From Marisediminicola sp040546025 (GTDB lineage: Bacteria; Actinomycetota; Actinomycetes; Actinomycetales; Microbacteriaceae), in contig NZ_JBEPNA010000008.1 in assembly GCF_040546025.1 (NCBI RefSeq), forward strand, positions 57,238-121,237: a stretch of 64,000 nt of DNA, written 5' to 3'. Numbering within the stretch: position 1 is the stretch's first letter; every line of letters begins with the position of its first letter. A model generated the notes under the pieces. It worked only from the letters and a program-made list of their open reading frames with translations, searched no databases and was not told the DNA's origin. This document shows, piece by piece, positions 50,531-59,641 of this stretch. A program made the translations under genes and the position numbers.

Positions 50531-51963
50531 ATAAAGAACTCAAGCGAGTGAGCGCGATCGTGCTCATCATGTTCCTGACCCTGTTTGCCTCCACCACCGT
50601 CATTGCGGTCTTCCAGACCGACAACCTCCGGGTTGACCCCCGCAACACCCGCACGCTCTACGCGAGCTACTCGGCCGAACGCGGGCCCATTCTCGTCGAC
50701 GGCGGCGCCGTTGCGGAGTCGACCCCGGTCGATGACCAGTACAAGTTCCTGCGCACCTACAGCAACCCCGATCTCTACTCCGCCGTCACCGGCTACTTCA
50801 CCCTCAACCAGGGCAACTCCGGCGTCGAAGGCGCTCTCAACGACTATCTGAGCGGCACCGCCAACGCCCAGTTCATCGATCAGCTCAATTCGATCATCAC
50901 CGGCCAGAACCCGAAGGGCGCATCTGTCGAGCTGAGCATCGACCCCGTCGCCCAGCAGGCGGCTTGGGATGCCCTCGGCGACAACTCCGGGTCGGTCGTC
51001 GCGGTGAACCCGAAGACCGGAGCGATCATCGCAATGGTGTCGAAGCCCGCCTTCGACCCGAACCTGATGGCCATTCACGACACAACCGCCGTGATCGACA
51101 ACTACAACGCGCTGCTGAACGCCCCGGAGCGACCACTGCTCAACCGTGCGATCGCCGGCGACCTCTATGCTCCGGGCTCCGTCTTCAAGCTCGTCACCGC
51201 CGCCGCCGCGATCGACAGCGGGCAATTCACCCCCGAAAGCGAATTCCCGAACCCGCCCACCCTCCAGCTGCCACAGTCATCGAACACCATTAGCAACGCT
51301 GCCGACGGCAATTGCGGCGGCGCCGAGAACGTCGACCTCGCGACCGCGCTCAGGCTGAGCTGCAATATTCCGTTTGCGCAGCTCGGTGCCGCCCTCGGCG
51401 AGGACACGATCTCGCAGTATGCCGAAGCCTTCGGCTTCGAGCAGCCCCTCACAATCCCGCAGGACGTCACGCCGAGCGTGTTCCCGAAGACCGAGAGCGA
51501 GGCAGAGCTGATGCTCGCCTCCTTCGGCCAGGCCAGCGTGAGGGTGACGCCGCTTCAGATCGCGATGGTCTCCGCTGCCATTGCCAACGGGGGCCGGCTC
51601 ATGGAACCGACGCTCGTCGAATCAATCAAGGCCCCGGACCTCACGGTCCTCCAGCCGCCGCAGGAGGTCGTGCTCAACACGCCCATCTCCGAGGCCACCG
51701 CAGCCACGCTCACCCAGCTGATGGTCGCCAACGTGAACAACGGGGCGGCGAGCAATGCAAGAATAAACGGAGTCGATGTGGCTGGTAAAACCGGAACAGC
51801 AGAGAACGACGGGGCCGAAAACACCCTGTGGTTCACCGGATTCGCCCCCGCCGAAGACCCGGAGATTGCAGTGGCTGTCGTTGTCGAAAACGGCCAGGGG
51901 TTCGGCAACGCGGTGGCAGCCCCAATTGCAAGGAAGGTCATAGAGGCGGTGCTGAGCAAATGA
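50527..51963 (+). CDS. pbpA: Penicillin-binding transpeptidase PbpA
   Basis: The 478-residue class B-like PBP has an N-terminal anchor (VSAIVLIMFLTLFASTTVIAVF), an extracytoplasmic domain, then the active-site SxxK in YAPGSVFKLVT, SxN in LSCNIPFAQ, and KTG in VAGKTGTAEN. It cross-links peptidoglycan with the RodA-type partner. Start GTG 50527 overlaps the rodA stop; the end overlaps pknA (ATGA). Confidence 0.95.
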   Translation: MNKELKRVSAIVLIMFLTLFASTTVIAVFQTDNLRVDPRNTRTLYASYSAERGPILVDGGAVAESTPVDDQYKFLRTYSNPDLYSAVTGYFTLNQGNSGVEGALNDYLSGTANAQFIDQLNSIITGQNPKGASVELSIDPVAQQAAWDALGDNSGSVVAVNPKTGAIIAMVSKPAFDPNLMAIHDTTAVIDNYNALLNAPERPLLNRAIAGDLYAPGSVFKLVTAAAAIDSGQFTPESEFPNPPTLQLPQSSNTISNAADGNCGGAENVDLATALRLSCNIPFAQLGAALGEDTISQYAEAFGFEQPLTIPQDVTPSVFPKTESEAELMLASFGQASVRVTPLQIAMVSAAIANGGRLMEPTLVESIKAPDLTVLQPPQEVVLNTPISEATAATLTQLMVANVNNGAASNARINGVDVAGKTGTAENDGAENTLWFTGFAPAEDPEIAVAVVVENGQGFGNAVAAPIARKVIEAVLSK

Positions 51964-53654
51964 GACCAACAAGTGGCCTCACCTTCGGTGGTCGATACCA
52001 GTTGTCGAGCCGTGTCGCCATCGGCGGCATGGGCGAGGTCTGGCAGGCAACGGACCTCGTAATCGGACGCACGGTGGCGATCAAGATCCTCAAGGATGAG
52101 TACCTGGGCGATCCGGGCTTCCTGGAGCGGTTCCGCGCCGAGGCCAGGCACGCCGCCCTCGTGAACCATGAGGGCATCGCGAACGTGTTCGACTACGGCG
52201 AGGAAGAGGGCAGCGCGTACCTCGTCATGGAACTCGTTCCCGGTGAGGCTCTCTCCACGATTCTCGAGCGCGAGAGGGTGCTGTCGACCGATCGCGTTCT
52301 CGACATCGTCGCCCAGACCGCCTCGGCGCTCCATGCCGCCCACGCCGCCGGCCTCGTTCACCGAGACATCAAGCCGGGAAACCTGCTCATCACGCCCGAC
52401 GGCCGGGTCAAGATCACCGACTTCGGCATTGCCAGGATCGCCGACCAGGTGCCGCTCACCGCCACCGGGCAGGTCATGGGCACGGTGCAGTACCTGTCGC
52501 CCGAACAGGCGAGCGGGCACTCCGCATCGCCGACCACCGACATCTACTCGCTCGGCATCGTGGCCTACGAGTCCCTCGCCGGCCGCCGACCGTTCACCGG
52601 CGAGTCGCAGGTCGCGATCGCGATGGCCCAGATCAATGAGACACCGCCCGATCTTCCGGTCACGGTGTCCGAGCCGGTACGCAACCTCGTCTACTCCTGT
52701 ATCGCGAAAAAGCCGAGCGACCGTCCAACCTCGGCCGAACACCTCGCCAGGGCTGCGCGATCTCTCCGGCGAGGCGATGTGAACCAAGCGGCTGCCGCCG
52801 TTCCGGCGATCATCGCCGGCGGGGTGGCTGCCGCGGCGATGGCTCCCGCCGGGCGCAACGCGGACGGCACCCAGTCGACCCAGATCCTCGCTGCCCCGGT
52901 GACGGCCTCCCCTCCCACCGGCCCGATCGAGTCGAAGGCCCGCAATCCGTGGACCTGGCCGCTCATCGCGCTGCTCGGAGTGGTCGCGCTGGCGATCGTC
53001 GGGATACTCATCGCCCTCCTGCTGTCCGACGACTCCACGCCCGTAGCATCCGCAAGCCCCTCGCCGAGCGCGAGCCCATCACCGTCACCGTCACCGTCAC
53101 CCACGCCCTCACCGACGCCGTCGCCCACCGAAAGCGACACCGTCAACATCGACCCGGCCGAATTCATCGGGGCGAGCGAGGCGGACGCGACCGCCCGTCT
53201 TCGCGAGCTCGGTCTCGAGGTCACCGTCGTCACCGGCAACGCCGCGAACTCGCCCGAGCAGGTGTCGACGGTCTACGCGATCAGCCCGCGCGGCAATGTG
53301 CGCAAGGGAACGCTTGTCACCCTCGACGTCTACGGCGATGTCGCGGCGCCCGCCAAGCCGGCGACGCCGACCGCACCAGCTGGCCCCTACGCCCCGGGCG
53401 ACGAGATCACGGTCACCATTCCGTCATACGCCGGGTGCGCCTCCGGCACCCAACTCACCGCCTTCCGTGCAAACGTGGAGGGCGGGAGCTTCACTCCGGC
53501 CAACCCACTTCCCCCCTCCACAACGTCGATCACCGTCACCCTCACCGACAACGAGTCCGGCTCAACGAGCGTCAGCTATCTGGCCGAGTGCTCCGGGATC
53601 CAGTCGGCGCCCTCAGACCCACTGGTCCTGGAACACGAGACGGCCGCGGGGTAA
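51960..53654 (+). CDS. pknA: Serine/threonine kinase PknA-like, with one PASTA domain
   Basis: The 564-residue protein has a full kinase domain: GGMGEVWQATD (G-loop), AIKILK lysine, HRDIKPGNLLI catalytic loop, DFGIARI and LSPEQASG. A membrane helix (WPLIALLGVVALAIVGILIALLL) follows, then a Ser-Pro/Thr-Pro linker encoded by low-complexity CCGTCAC repeats, one PASTA-like unit (FIGASEADATARLRELGLEV), and a C-terminal part without a known fold. Typical mycobacterial PknA has no PASTA part. Confidence 0.92.
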   Translation: MRPTSGLTFGGRYQLSSRVAIGGMGEVWQATDLVIGRTVAIKILKDEYLGDPGFLERFRAEARHAALVNHEGIANVFDYGEEEGSAYLVMELVPGEALSTILERERVLSTDRVLDIVAQTASALHAAHAAGLVHRDIKPGNLLITPDGRVKITDFGIARIADQVPLTATGQVMGTVQYLSPEQASGHSASPTTDIYSLGIVAYESLAGRRPFTGESQVAIAMAQINETPPDLPVTVSEPVRNLVYSCIAKKPSDRPTSAEHLARAARSLRRGDVNQAAAAVPAIIAGGVAAAAMAPAGRNADGTQSTQILAAPVTASPPTGPIESKARNPWTWPLIALLGVVALAIVGILIALLLSDDSTPVASASPSPSASPSPSPSPSPTPSPTPSPTESDTVNIDPAEFIGASEADATARLRELGLEVTVVTGNAANSPEQVSTVYAISPRGNVRKGTLVTLDVYGDVAAPAKPATPTAPAGPYAPGDEITVTIPSYAGCASGTQLTAFRANVEGGSFTPANPLPPSTTSITVTLTDNESGSTSVSYLAECSGIQSAPSDPLVLEHETAAG

Positions 53655-53656
53655 CC

Positions 53657-55414
53657 ATGGTGAACACCTACCCCGGCAGCACCAGCGGCCCCGGATCCCC
53701 GCGCACCGGCGACGAATCGGCGGACGACGCGCCCCGCGTGCTCGCCGGGCGCTACCAGGTCGGGAATCTCATTGGGCGTGGGGGCATGGCGGACGTGCAC
53801 GTCGGCATCGACAACCGGCTCGGTCGGCGTGTGGCGATCAAGCTGCTCAAGCCCGACCTCGCGACCGACCCCAAGTTCCGGCTGCTGTTCCGTGAAGAGG
53901 CGCAGAAGGCCGCGCGAATGGCGCATCCGACGATCGTGCGGGTCTTCGACGCGGGCGAGGAGACCTCGACCGACTCGAGCGGCACCGAGCACCAGGTGCC
54001 GTACATCGTCATGGAGTACGTCGACGGGCGCCTGCTGAAGGACATCATCGCAGAGGGGCCCCTCGAGCCGAGCGAGGCCGTGCGGATCATCTCCCAGGTA
54101 CTCACGGCGCTCGAGTACAGCCACCGCGCGCTCCTCGTGCACCGCGACATCAAGCCGGGCAACATCATGATCACCCAGAACGGCCAGGTGAAGGTGATGG
54201 ACTTCGGCATCGCCCGGGCCGTCTCCGACAACTCCGCCACGGTCGCCGAGACCGGGGCCGTGCTCGGCACGGCGCAGTACTTCTCGCCAGAGCAGGCGCG
54301 CGGCGAAACCGTCGACGCCCGCACCGACCTGTACTCAACCGGCGTCATCCTCTTCGAACTGCTCACGGGACGCGCGCCGTTCCGCGGCGATCGGGCGGCC
54401 GCGGTCGCCTACCAGCACATCAGCGAACCTGCCGCGGCGCCGTCCAGTCTCAACCCGAAGGTGTCGCCGGCGCTCGACTCCGTCGTGCTGCACGCGCTCA
54501 ACAAGGACAAGTTCAACCGGTACCAGACCGCGTCGGAGTTCCGTGCGGATGTCGAGGCTGCCGGCGCGGGCCAGGTTCCGCACCGCAGGCTGCCCGCGGT
54601 CTCCGACGTGAACGCCACGCTCTTTGGCGCGAGCCCCGTCACGGGGCCCGAGGCAACTCTCCGGCACCTCTCGGCGCACGACGACGAACGGGTGGTGCGC
54701 ACCCAGTCGCGTCCGCCCGTCGCTTGGATCTGGGCGGGCGTCACCCTCATGGCGGCAATCCTCATTGCGGTCGTGCTCTGGGTGGCCAACCTGCCCGACA
54801 GCCCGAGGGATCTCGGCACCAATCTCTCCGTCTCGGTGCCGAACATCGTCGGCGCGACCTACGAGGACGGCGCAGAGACACTCACGAGCGTCGACCTCGT
54901 CGCCACGCCGATCGGACAGGCGAGCGACTCCGTTCCTGAGGGCACGATCATCAGCACCGACCCGCCAGCCGGCCAGAAGGTCGAGCTGAAGTTCGTGGTT
55001 CGGGTCTACGTGTCGCTGGGCAAAAACCCGACGACCGTCCCGCGGCTCGAACAGCTGTCAGAAGAGGCAGCAAAGGCGGCGATCGACGCACGCAACCTCA
55101 CCTACGGCATCACCACCCCCGAGTACTCCGTCTCAGTTCCGGCCGGCACCGTCATCTCGAGCACCCCTGCGTCCGGGGCGGATGTGCGCGAGGGCGACAC
55201 CGTGGACCTCGTCGTGAGCAACGGGCTTGTCGAGGTTCCCATGGTGGTCGGGCAACCGATCAACACCGCCAATACGACTCTCAGTGCGCTTGGGCTATCC
55301 ATCGAGGCGAGGCCCGACTACTCGTGCTCCGGCGGGGCTGTGACCGCACAGGATCTGCCCTCCGGCGACCACCCGCAGGGGTCGCCGATCATGATTCTGT
55401 ACTGCGCCGGCTAG
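53657..55414 (+). CDS. pknB: Serine/threonine kinase PknB with PASTA repeats
   Basis: The 585-residue protein has the kinase domain (GRGGMADVHVGID, AIKLLKPDL, HRDIKPGNIMITQ, DFGIARAVSD, FSPEQARGE), one membrane helix (AWIWAGVTLMAAILIAVVLWVANL), and three external PASTA units (starting SVPNIVGATYED, TVPRLEQLSEEA, EVPMVVGQPINT). It senses muropeptides/lipid II and controls division and wall growth. ATG 53657 is 2 bp after the pknA stop. A hairpin terminator follows. Confidence 0.95.
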   Translation: MVNTYPGSTSGPGSPRTGDESADDAPRVLAGRYQVGNLIGRGGMADVHVGIDNRLGRRVAIKLLKPDLATDPKFRLLFREEAQKAARMAHPTIVRVFDAGEETSTDSSGTEHQVPYIVMEYVDGRLLKDIIAEGPLEPSEAVRIISQVLTALEYSHRALLVHRDIKPGNIMITQNGQVKVMDFGIARAVSDNSATVAETGAVLGTAQYFSPEQARGETVDARTDLYSTGVILFELLTGRAPFRGDRAAAVAYQHISEPAAAPSSLNPKVSPALDSVVLHALNKDKFNRYQTASEFRADVEAAGAGQVPHRRLPAVSDVNATLFGASPVTGPEATLRHLSAHDDERVVRTQSRPPVAWIWAGVTLMAAILIAVVLWVANLPDSPRDLGTNLSVSVPNIVGATYEDGAETLTSVDLVATPIGQASDSVPEGTIISTDPPAGQKVELKFVVRVYVSLGKNPTTVPRLEQLSEEAAKAAIDARNLTYGITTPEYSVSVPAGTVISSTPASGADVREGDTVDLVVSNGLVEVPMVVGQPINTANTTLSALGLSIEARPDYSCSGGAVTAQDLPSGDHPQGSPIMILYCAG

Positions 55415-55418
55415 ACCA

Positions 55419-55450
55419 TCCCCGCCGCCGGACAGACAGTCCGGTGGGGG
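55419..55450. terminator. Bidirectional terminator between pknB and the trpG-like gene
   Basis: CCGGAC (55428-55433) and GTCCGG (55439-55444) close an AGACA loop; outer CCCC and GGGG pairs extend the stem. It lies between convergent stops at 55414 and 55454, so it can serve both strands. Confidence 0.7.
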
Positions 55451-55453
55451 CAT

Positions 55454-56092
55454 TCAGTCCAGGGTGACGAGGGGTGTGAGCCCGACCGCGGCCTGCTGGG
55501 CCGACGTGAGGCCGGCGACGGCGAGCCAGTTGGCGAGCATGAGGTAGCCGCCCTCGGTAAGCACGGACTCCGGGTGAAACTGTACGCCGAAGATCGGCGC
55601 TCTCTCGTGGCGCAGGCCCATTATTACGCCGCCGTCGGTGCGCGAGGTCACGACGATCTCGCTCGGCACCGTCGAGTCGACGACCGCGAGCGAGTGGTAG
55701 CGCGTGGCGCGAAACGGCTGCGGCACCCCCGCGTAGAAGTCGCTGCCGTCATGGGTGATCAGCGACGTCTTGCCATGCATGAGCTCGTCGGCATGGGTGA
55801 CGGTAGCGCCGACCGCCTCGGCGATCGCCTGGTGCCCGAGGCACACTCCGAGCAGCGGCTGCCCGGACTCAAGCGCCGCGGTCACGACCGGCACCGAAAC
55901 GCCCGCGGCGGCAGGGGTCCCAGGCCCGGGCGAGAGCAGCACCGCGTCGTAGTCGCGAATGACCGACGCCACGTCCGCGACCGCGAACGCGTCGTTGCGC
56001 ACCACTGTCGTCTCCGCGCCCAGCTGTAGCAAGTACCCGTTGAGCGTGTAGACGAAGCTGTCGTAGTTGTCGATCACGAGCACTTTTGTCAT
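55454..56092 (-). CDS. Glutamine amidotransferase, anthranilate/aminodeoxychorismate synthase component II
   Basis: The 212-residue class I amidotransferase has N-terminal VLVIDNYDSFVYTLNGYLLQLG, oxyanion LLSPGPGTP, nucleophile Cys in LLGVCLGHQAIAEAVGA, and His/Glu in GVQFHPESVLTEGG. It supplies ammonia to a TrpE- or PabB-type partner that is not in this window. The same gene follows pknB in mycobacteria (Rv0013, trpG), so a conserved location rather than a trp operon is seen. Confidence 0.93.
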   Translation of the reverse strand: MTKVLVIDNYDSFVYTLNGYLLQLGAETTVVRNDAFAVADVASVIRDYDAVLLSPGPGTPAAAGVSVPVVTAALESGQPLLGVCLGHQAIAEAVGATVTHADELMHGKTSLITHDGSDFYAGVPQPFRATRYHSLAVVDSTVPSEIVVTSRTDGGVIMGLRHERAPIFGVQFHPESVLTEGGYLMLANWLAVAGLTSAQQAAVGLTPLVTLD

Positions 56093-56250
56093 TGCTCAAC
56101 CGTAACGTCTGTCACATTGATGAACGTATTCAGCCAAGGAAAGACGGCGAAGACACAGACGGCCAGCACGAGCGCAACGAGGACAACGAGAAGCAGCACC
56201 CGCACCCACACGGGCCCCGGCAGCACGGACCACAAGGCGGCGTACATCAC
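56089..56250 (-). CDS. Small single-helix membrane protein
   Basis: The 53-residue protein is almost wholly one helix (VRVLLLVVLVALVLAVCVFAVFPWL) with short ends. GTG 56250 overlaps the sortase stop (GTGA); ATG 56247 is directly after it. It overlaps the trpG-like gene by 4 bp, so all three are probably one operon. No function is known. Confidence 0.7.
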   Translation of the reverse strand: MMYAALWSVLPGPVWVRVLLLVVLVALVLAVCVFAVFPWLNTFINVTDVTVEQ

Positions 56251-56999
56251 GCACCCGCCAGATTCAGGTTCGCGAGCTCCTCGGGAGGTCCGGCGGATCC
56301 TGGCTGCCACTCCTCGAAGACGCCGTAAGCGATGATGCGCTCAGCGGCCGAGAGCATCGGGTTGCAGCTCGTGAGGGTGATGATGCGGTCGTTGGCGGCC
56401 ATCCCGGGAGCATGGGGAACCGGCTCGAGCACCTCGATCGCCGACGGCAGCACATACTCCAGAGACCGGAAGACGTAGGTGTACCAGCCATCCGAAGTCT
56501 GCACGTAGATGCGATCGCCGACGGTGAGCTCCGCAATACGGTTGAACGGCGCACCGTAGGTCGTGCGGTGGGCCGCGACCGCGAAGTTGCCCACCTCGCC
56601 CGGCATCTGCGTGCCAGGGTAGTGGCCGACGCCAGTGCGGAGAACATTGCTCGCACTCACTCCCTCGGCGACAGTCCGCACGTAATCGTCACCGAACCGC
56701 GGAATGTAGATGTTCGCGAAGGCCACCGTCTCGGCGGATGCCGGGCTTACGACGGGCTCCCCGAAGTTGGAGTCGGGGTCGAGGGGGGCGGCCGGAGGCG
56801 CCGCCGACCCGAGCTCACGGCTAAACGCGATCGCGTCGTCCCGCTGCTCGTTGCCGACAACGATGTCGTTGAGCCAGAGCTGCCAGCCGAGGAAGAGGAA
56901 GACAAACACACCTGCCGTGATGAGGATCTCCCCGATCACCCCAACGATGCTGATTCGGGCGCGCCCTGAGGGCAAATCAGGGCGCCGTGTCATGAACAC
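56247..56999 (-). CDS. Class E sortase
   Basis: The 250-residue protein has an N-terminal membrane anchor (IGEILITAGVFVFLFLGWQLWL), an extracellular sortase domain with catalytic His (FAVAAHRTTYGAPF), Cys in IITLTSCNPMLSAAERIIAYG and the following Arg. Class E enzymes usually read TLTTC; here it is TLTSC. It should anchor LAxTG-type proteins to peptidoglycan, but no substrate gene lies in the window. GTG 56999 is the longest start; ATG 56993 is possible. Confidence 0.92.
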   Translation of the reverse strand: MFMTRRPDLPSGRARISIVGVIGEILITAGVFVFLFLGWQLWLNDIVVGNEQRDDAIAFSRELGSAAPPAAPLDPDSNFGEPVVSPASAETVAFANIYIPRFGDDYVRTVAEGVSASNVLRTGVGHYPGTQMPGEVGNFAVAAHRTTYGAPFNRIAELTVGDRIYVQTSDGWYTYVFRSLEYVLPSAIEVLEPVPHAPGMAANDRIITLTSCNPMLSAAERIIAYGVFEEWQPGSAGPPEELANLNLAGA

Positions 57000-57092
57000 A
57001 ACTCTAAGCGACGGCCGCGGCGTCTATCCCGGGGAGTTCGGTCATCGGCGCGGAAGGAGTGCTCTCCCGGCCATTCGCGCTAGAATTCCGAA

Positions 57093-57371
57093 ATGGCCCG
57101 ATCGAACGAACGCGCGAAGCCCGTTGTTGCGACGAACGACAAGAACGGCGGCCGCGGCCCCGACTCCGAAAAACGTGGCGGCGACGACGCACCCAACCCG
57201 GTGTGGTTCAAGCCGATCATGTTCGGCCTGATGCTCATCGGGCTCGCGTGGATCATCGTGTTCTACGTCAGCGGTACGACCCTGCCGATCCAGGCGCTCG
57301 GCGACGGGAACATCCTCGTCGGCTTCGGAATCCTGTTCTTGGGATTCCTCATGACGACGCGCTGGCGTTGA
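57093..57371 (+). CDS. crgA: Cell division protein CrgA
   Basis: The 92-residue protein has a polar N-terminus, then two membrane helices with the family sequence NPVWFKPIMFGLMLIGLAWIIVFYVSG and LVGFGILFLGFLMTTRWR. CrgA interacts with FtsZ/FtsI/FtsQ and helps place the actinobacterial septum. It is divergent from the sortase, as expected near oriC. Confidence 0.95.
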   Translation: MARSNERAKPVVATNDKNGGRGPDSEKRGGDDAPNPVWFKPIMFGLMLIGLAWIIVFYVSGTTLPIQALGDGNILVGFGILFLGFLMTTRWR

Positions 57372-57376
57372 TCTTC

Positions 57377-57393
57377 CGGGGGCCGGTCCCCCG
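57377..57393 (+). terminator. Hairpin after crgA
   Basis: CGGGGG (57377-57382) and CCCCCG (57388-57393) close a CCGGT loop directly after the crgA stop. The stem is short but all G-C. It is likely a terminator in the convergent crgA-rhomboid gap. Confidence 0.55.
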
Positions 57394-57419
57394 TTAGGCC
57401 GACAATTACATCCCTGTAA

Positions 57420-57450
57420 TTATCCCCATTGTGGATAAGCCTGTGGATAA
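57420..57450. promoter_or_regulatory. Cluster of DnaA-box sequences
   Basis: TGTGGATAA occurs at 57430-57438 and 57442-57450; both are the exact complement of the DnaA consensus TTATCCACA. TTATCCCCA (57420-57428, one mismatch) faces the opposite way. A further small palindrome, AATTACA-TCCC-TGTAATT, precedes them. All lie in the convergent gap between crgA and the rhomboid gene, not in an oriC context with dnaA. Confidence 0.7.
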
Positions 57451-57470
57451 CTCAGGCGAAAGTTGCCCGG

Positions 57471-58316
57471 TCAGGCGAGGAATGCCGTCGTGAATCCCAC
57501 ATAGCTGAGCACAGTGAGGCCCGCTGCGATCGCCGCCAGAAACAGCAGTTGACGGTTCTTCTGCCGCGCGAGGCGCGTGCGCATGTAGACGAAGGCAACG
57601 AGCGCCCCGACGACGAGACCGCCGACGTGCGCCTGCCAGGAGATGCCCGGCACAAGAAAGCCGATCGACAGGTTGATCACGATCAGCACGACGAGTTGAC
57701 CGCTGTTGCCGCCGAGACCGCGCTGGATCACGAAGAAGGCGCCGAAGAGCCCGAAGATCGCGCCCGACGCGCCGAGCACACCGCCGGCGGGATTGAGCAG
57801 CAGAACGGCGAGCGAGCCGCCGAGGCCGCTCAGCAAGTAGAGGGCGAGGAAGCGCCATCTGCCGATCATCGGCTCGAGGATCCGCCCGAAGATGAAGAGC
57901 GAAAACATGTTGAACAGGATGTGCAGGAACGAACTCGTGGAGTGGACGAACAATGACGTGATCATCGTCCACGGCTCGCGCGCCGTGAACACCGGAAAAT
58001 AGGTCAGGTACCTCGAGACGAGCCCGCCGCTGACGAGTTGCAGCACGAAGACCAGTGCCGTCACACTGATGATCGAGTAGGTGACGGCAGGTGAGCCGGG
58101 CGCCGCAATGCGCCCCACTGACGTGGCAAGCCTCGACTTGGTGCGCGGCACCCGGGCCCGACCCTCGCGGATACACTCCGGGCAGTGGAAGCCGACCGGA
58201 GCCTGCGTCTGGCACGCGGGGCAGATCGTGCGCCCGCACCGCTGGCAGAGAATGTAGCTCTCGCGGTCGGGATGCCGGTAGCAGTGGTTCTGCGGGTCGG
58301 GCTGGGCGCCGCTCAT
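57471..58316 (-). CDS. Rhomboid family intramembrane serine protease with N-terminal zinc ribbon
   Basis: The 281-residue protein has an N-terminal double zinc ribbon (CYRHPDRESYILCQRCGRTICPACQTQAPVGFHCPEC). About seven helices follow. Catalytic parts are HILFNMFSLFIFG, the serine in GASGAIFGLFGAFF and the His in SWQAHVGGLVVGALVA. It cleaves membrane-embedded substrates, unknown here. It converges on crgA and follows ppiA in the same direction. Confidence 0.94.
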   Translation of the reverse strand: MSGAQPDPQNHCYRHPDRESYILCQRCGRTICPACQTQAPVGFHCPECIREGRARVPRTKSRLATSVGRIAAPGSPAVTYSIISVTALVFVLQLVSGGLVSRYLTYFPVFTAREPWTMITSLFVHSTSSFLHILFNMFSLFIFGRILEPMIGRWRFLALYLLSGLGGSLAVLLLNPAGGVLGASGAIFGLFGAFFVIQRGLGGNSGQLVVLIVINLSIGFLVPGISWQAHVGGLVVGALVAFVYMRTRLARQKNRQLLFLAAIAAGLTVLSYVGFTTAFLA

Positions 58317-58333
58317 CCGGGGGTTACGACGGC

Positions 58334-58873
58334 TCAGACAGCGTCGACGGTGACGCTTTCGAGGACGACATCCTCGACAGGGCGGTCACGGGCATCCTTC
58401 TTCACGGCCTCGATCTTCTTGACAACCTCGCGGGATTCCTCGTCGGCGACCTCCCCGAAAATGGTGTGCTTCCCCTGCAGCCACGTGGTCGGCACGGTCG
58501 TGATGAAGAACTGCGATCCGTTCGTCCCGCGGCCGCCCTGCTTGCCGGCGTTCGCCATGGCGAGGAGGTACGGCTTGGTGAAGTCGAGCTCGGGGTGGAT
58601 CTCGTCGTCGAACTGGTAGCCGGGTCCGCCGGTTCCCTGGCCGAGCGGGTCGCCGCCCTGGATCATGAAGTTGTCGATGATGCGGTGGAAGACGACACCG
58701 TCGTACAGCTTGTCGTGAGAGACCTTGCCGGTGCCGGGATGGGTCCACTCGATCTCGCCGGTCGCGAGGCCAACGAAGTTGGCAACGGTCTTCGGGGCGT
58801 GATTGCCGAGGAGGTTGACGCGGATGGGCCCGAGATTGGTCGTGAGTGTGGCGACATGGGTGTGAATAGACAT
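58334..58873 (-). CDS. ppiA: Cyclophilin-type peptidyl-prolyl isomerase
   Basis: The 179-residue cytosolic cyclophilin has FHRIIDNFMIQGGDPLGQGTGGPGYQFDDE, LAMANAGKQGGRGTNGSQFFITTVPTTWLQGKHTIFGEV and a regular C-terminus, with all active-site residues (Arg, Phe, Gln, Trp, His) in place. It isomerises Xaa-Pro bonds. Its location beside tRNA-Ile/Ala and rhomboid matches the region near gyrA in other actinobacteria. Confidence 0.96.
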   Translation of the reverse strand: MSIHTHVATLTTNLGPIRVNLLGNHAPKTVANFVGLATGEIEWTHPGTGKVSHDKLYDGVVFHRIIDNFMIQGGDPLGQGTGGPGYQFDDEIHPELDFTKPYLLAMANAGKQGGRGTNGSQFFITTVPTTWLQGKHTIFGEVADEESREVVKKIEAVKKDARDRPVEDVVLESVTVDAV

Positions 58874-58996
58874 GCCCCTATCCTCCCACAGCGGTTCTCC
58901 CCACTCAGGATTCGCCCAGCTTTAGCGGTGTTGGCGCCCAGCCTGCAACATGAAAGACTTACTAGGTTCGCTACACCACAACCGGAGGGTGATCTC

Positions 58997-59620
58997 ATGG
59001 GACTATCACGTAAGCGCGGGAAAGAACTCAAGCGGCTGAAGCACACCGCCACGGACCTCTGGGACGAGCAGAGAGAGGTTCTCGACCACGCCTCGAAGGT
59101 CGTGCGCGAGGCCGGCCGTCAACTCGGGAACGTATCCCGTGAGGAGGTCGCTCCCCGTATCCGCACCGCGGTCGATGAGCGCATCGTCCCCGCGGTCGAA
59201 ACAGGCTTCCTGGCCACGAAGAGCGCGGTCGACGGCACGCGCTACAAGATCATGCACGATGTGCTGCCGAGTGTGTCCGGGGCTCTCGCCTCAGCACTCG
59301 CAACACTCGAGGTCTCGAAGGACCCTCGCGTGCGCGACGTCATCGACCAGGTGCAGAAGACAACAAAGCGTGTCAGCAAGAATGCAGAGCACGCCTACGC
59401 CGAAGCGTCGAAGCAGGCCAGCAAGGCCTACAAGAACGTCGGCAAGCGAGTGGGCTTCGTCGCACCGCCAAAGAAGTCGATGGGTCCCGGTGGATACATC
59501 CTCATCGCGCTCGGTCTCATCGCCGTCGCGGGCGTCGCCTACGCCGCCTGGCAGACCCTGCGCGCGGACGACGAACTGTGGGTGCTCGACGAAGCTGACG
59601 ACACAGAGCCGCCCAAGTAG
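58997..59620 (+). CDS. Helical, C-terminally membrane-anchored protein of unknown function
   Basis: The 207-residue protein is mostly amphipathic helix with many Lys/Glu (KRGKELKRLKHTATDLWDEQREVLDHASKVV). One C-terminal membrane helix (GGYILIALGLIAVAGVAYAAWQTL) and an acidic tail ELWVLDEADDTEPPK follow. The tail style is common to small actinobacterial DNA-binding or membrane-linked proteins. A strong GGAGG lies upstream of ATG 58997. A terminator follows the stop. Confidence 0.8.
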   Translation: MGLSRKRGKELKRLKHTATDLWDEQREVLDHASKVVREAGRQLGNVSREEVAPRIRTAVDERIVPAVETGFLATKSAVDGTRYKIMHDVLPSVSGALASALATLEVSKDPRVRDVIDQVQKTTKRVSKNAEHAYAEASKQASKAYKNVGKRVGFVAPPKKSMGPGGYILIALGLIAVAGVAYAAWQTLRADDELWVLDEADDTEPPK

Positions 59621-59641
59621 CGCCCCGCGATAGACCGCGCC

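Noticed and set aside
57420..57450. Chromosomal origin of replication
   Set aside because: Only three boxes, no dnaA or dnaN genes, no AT-rich unwinding region; gene order suggests oriC lies outside the window.
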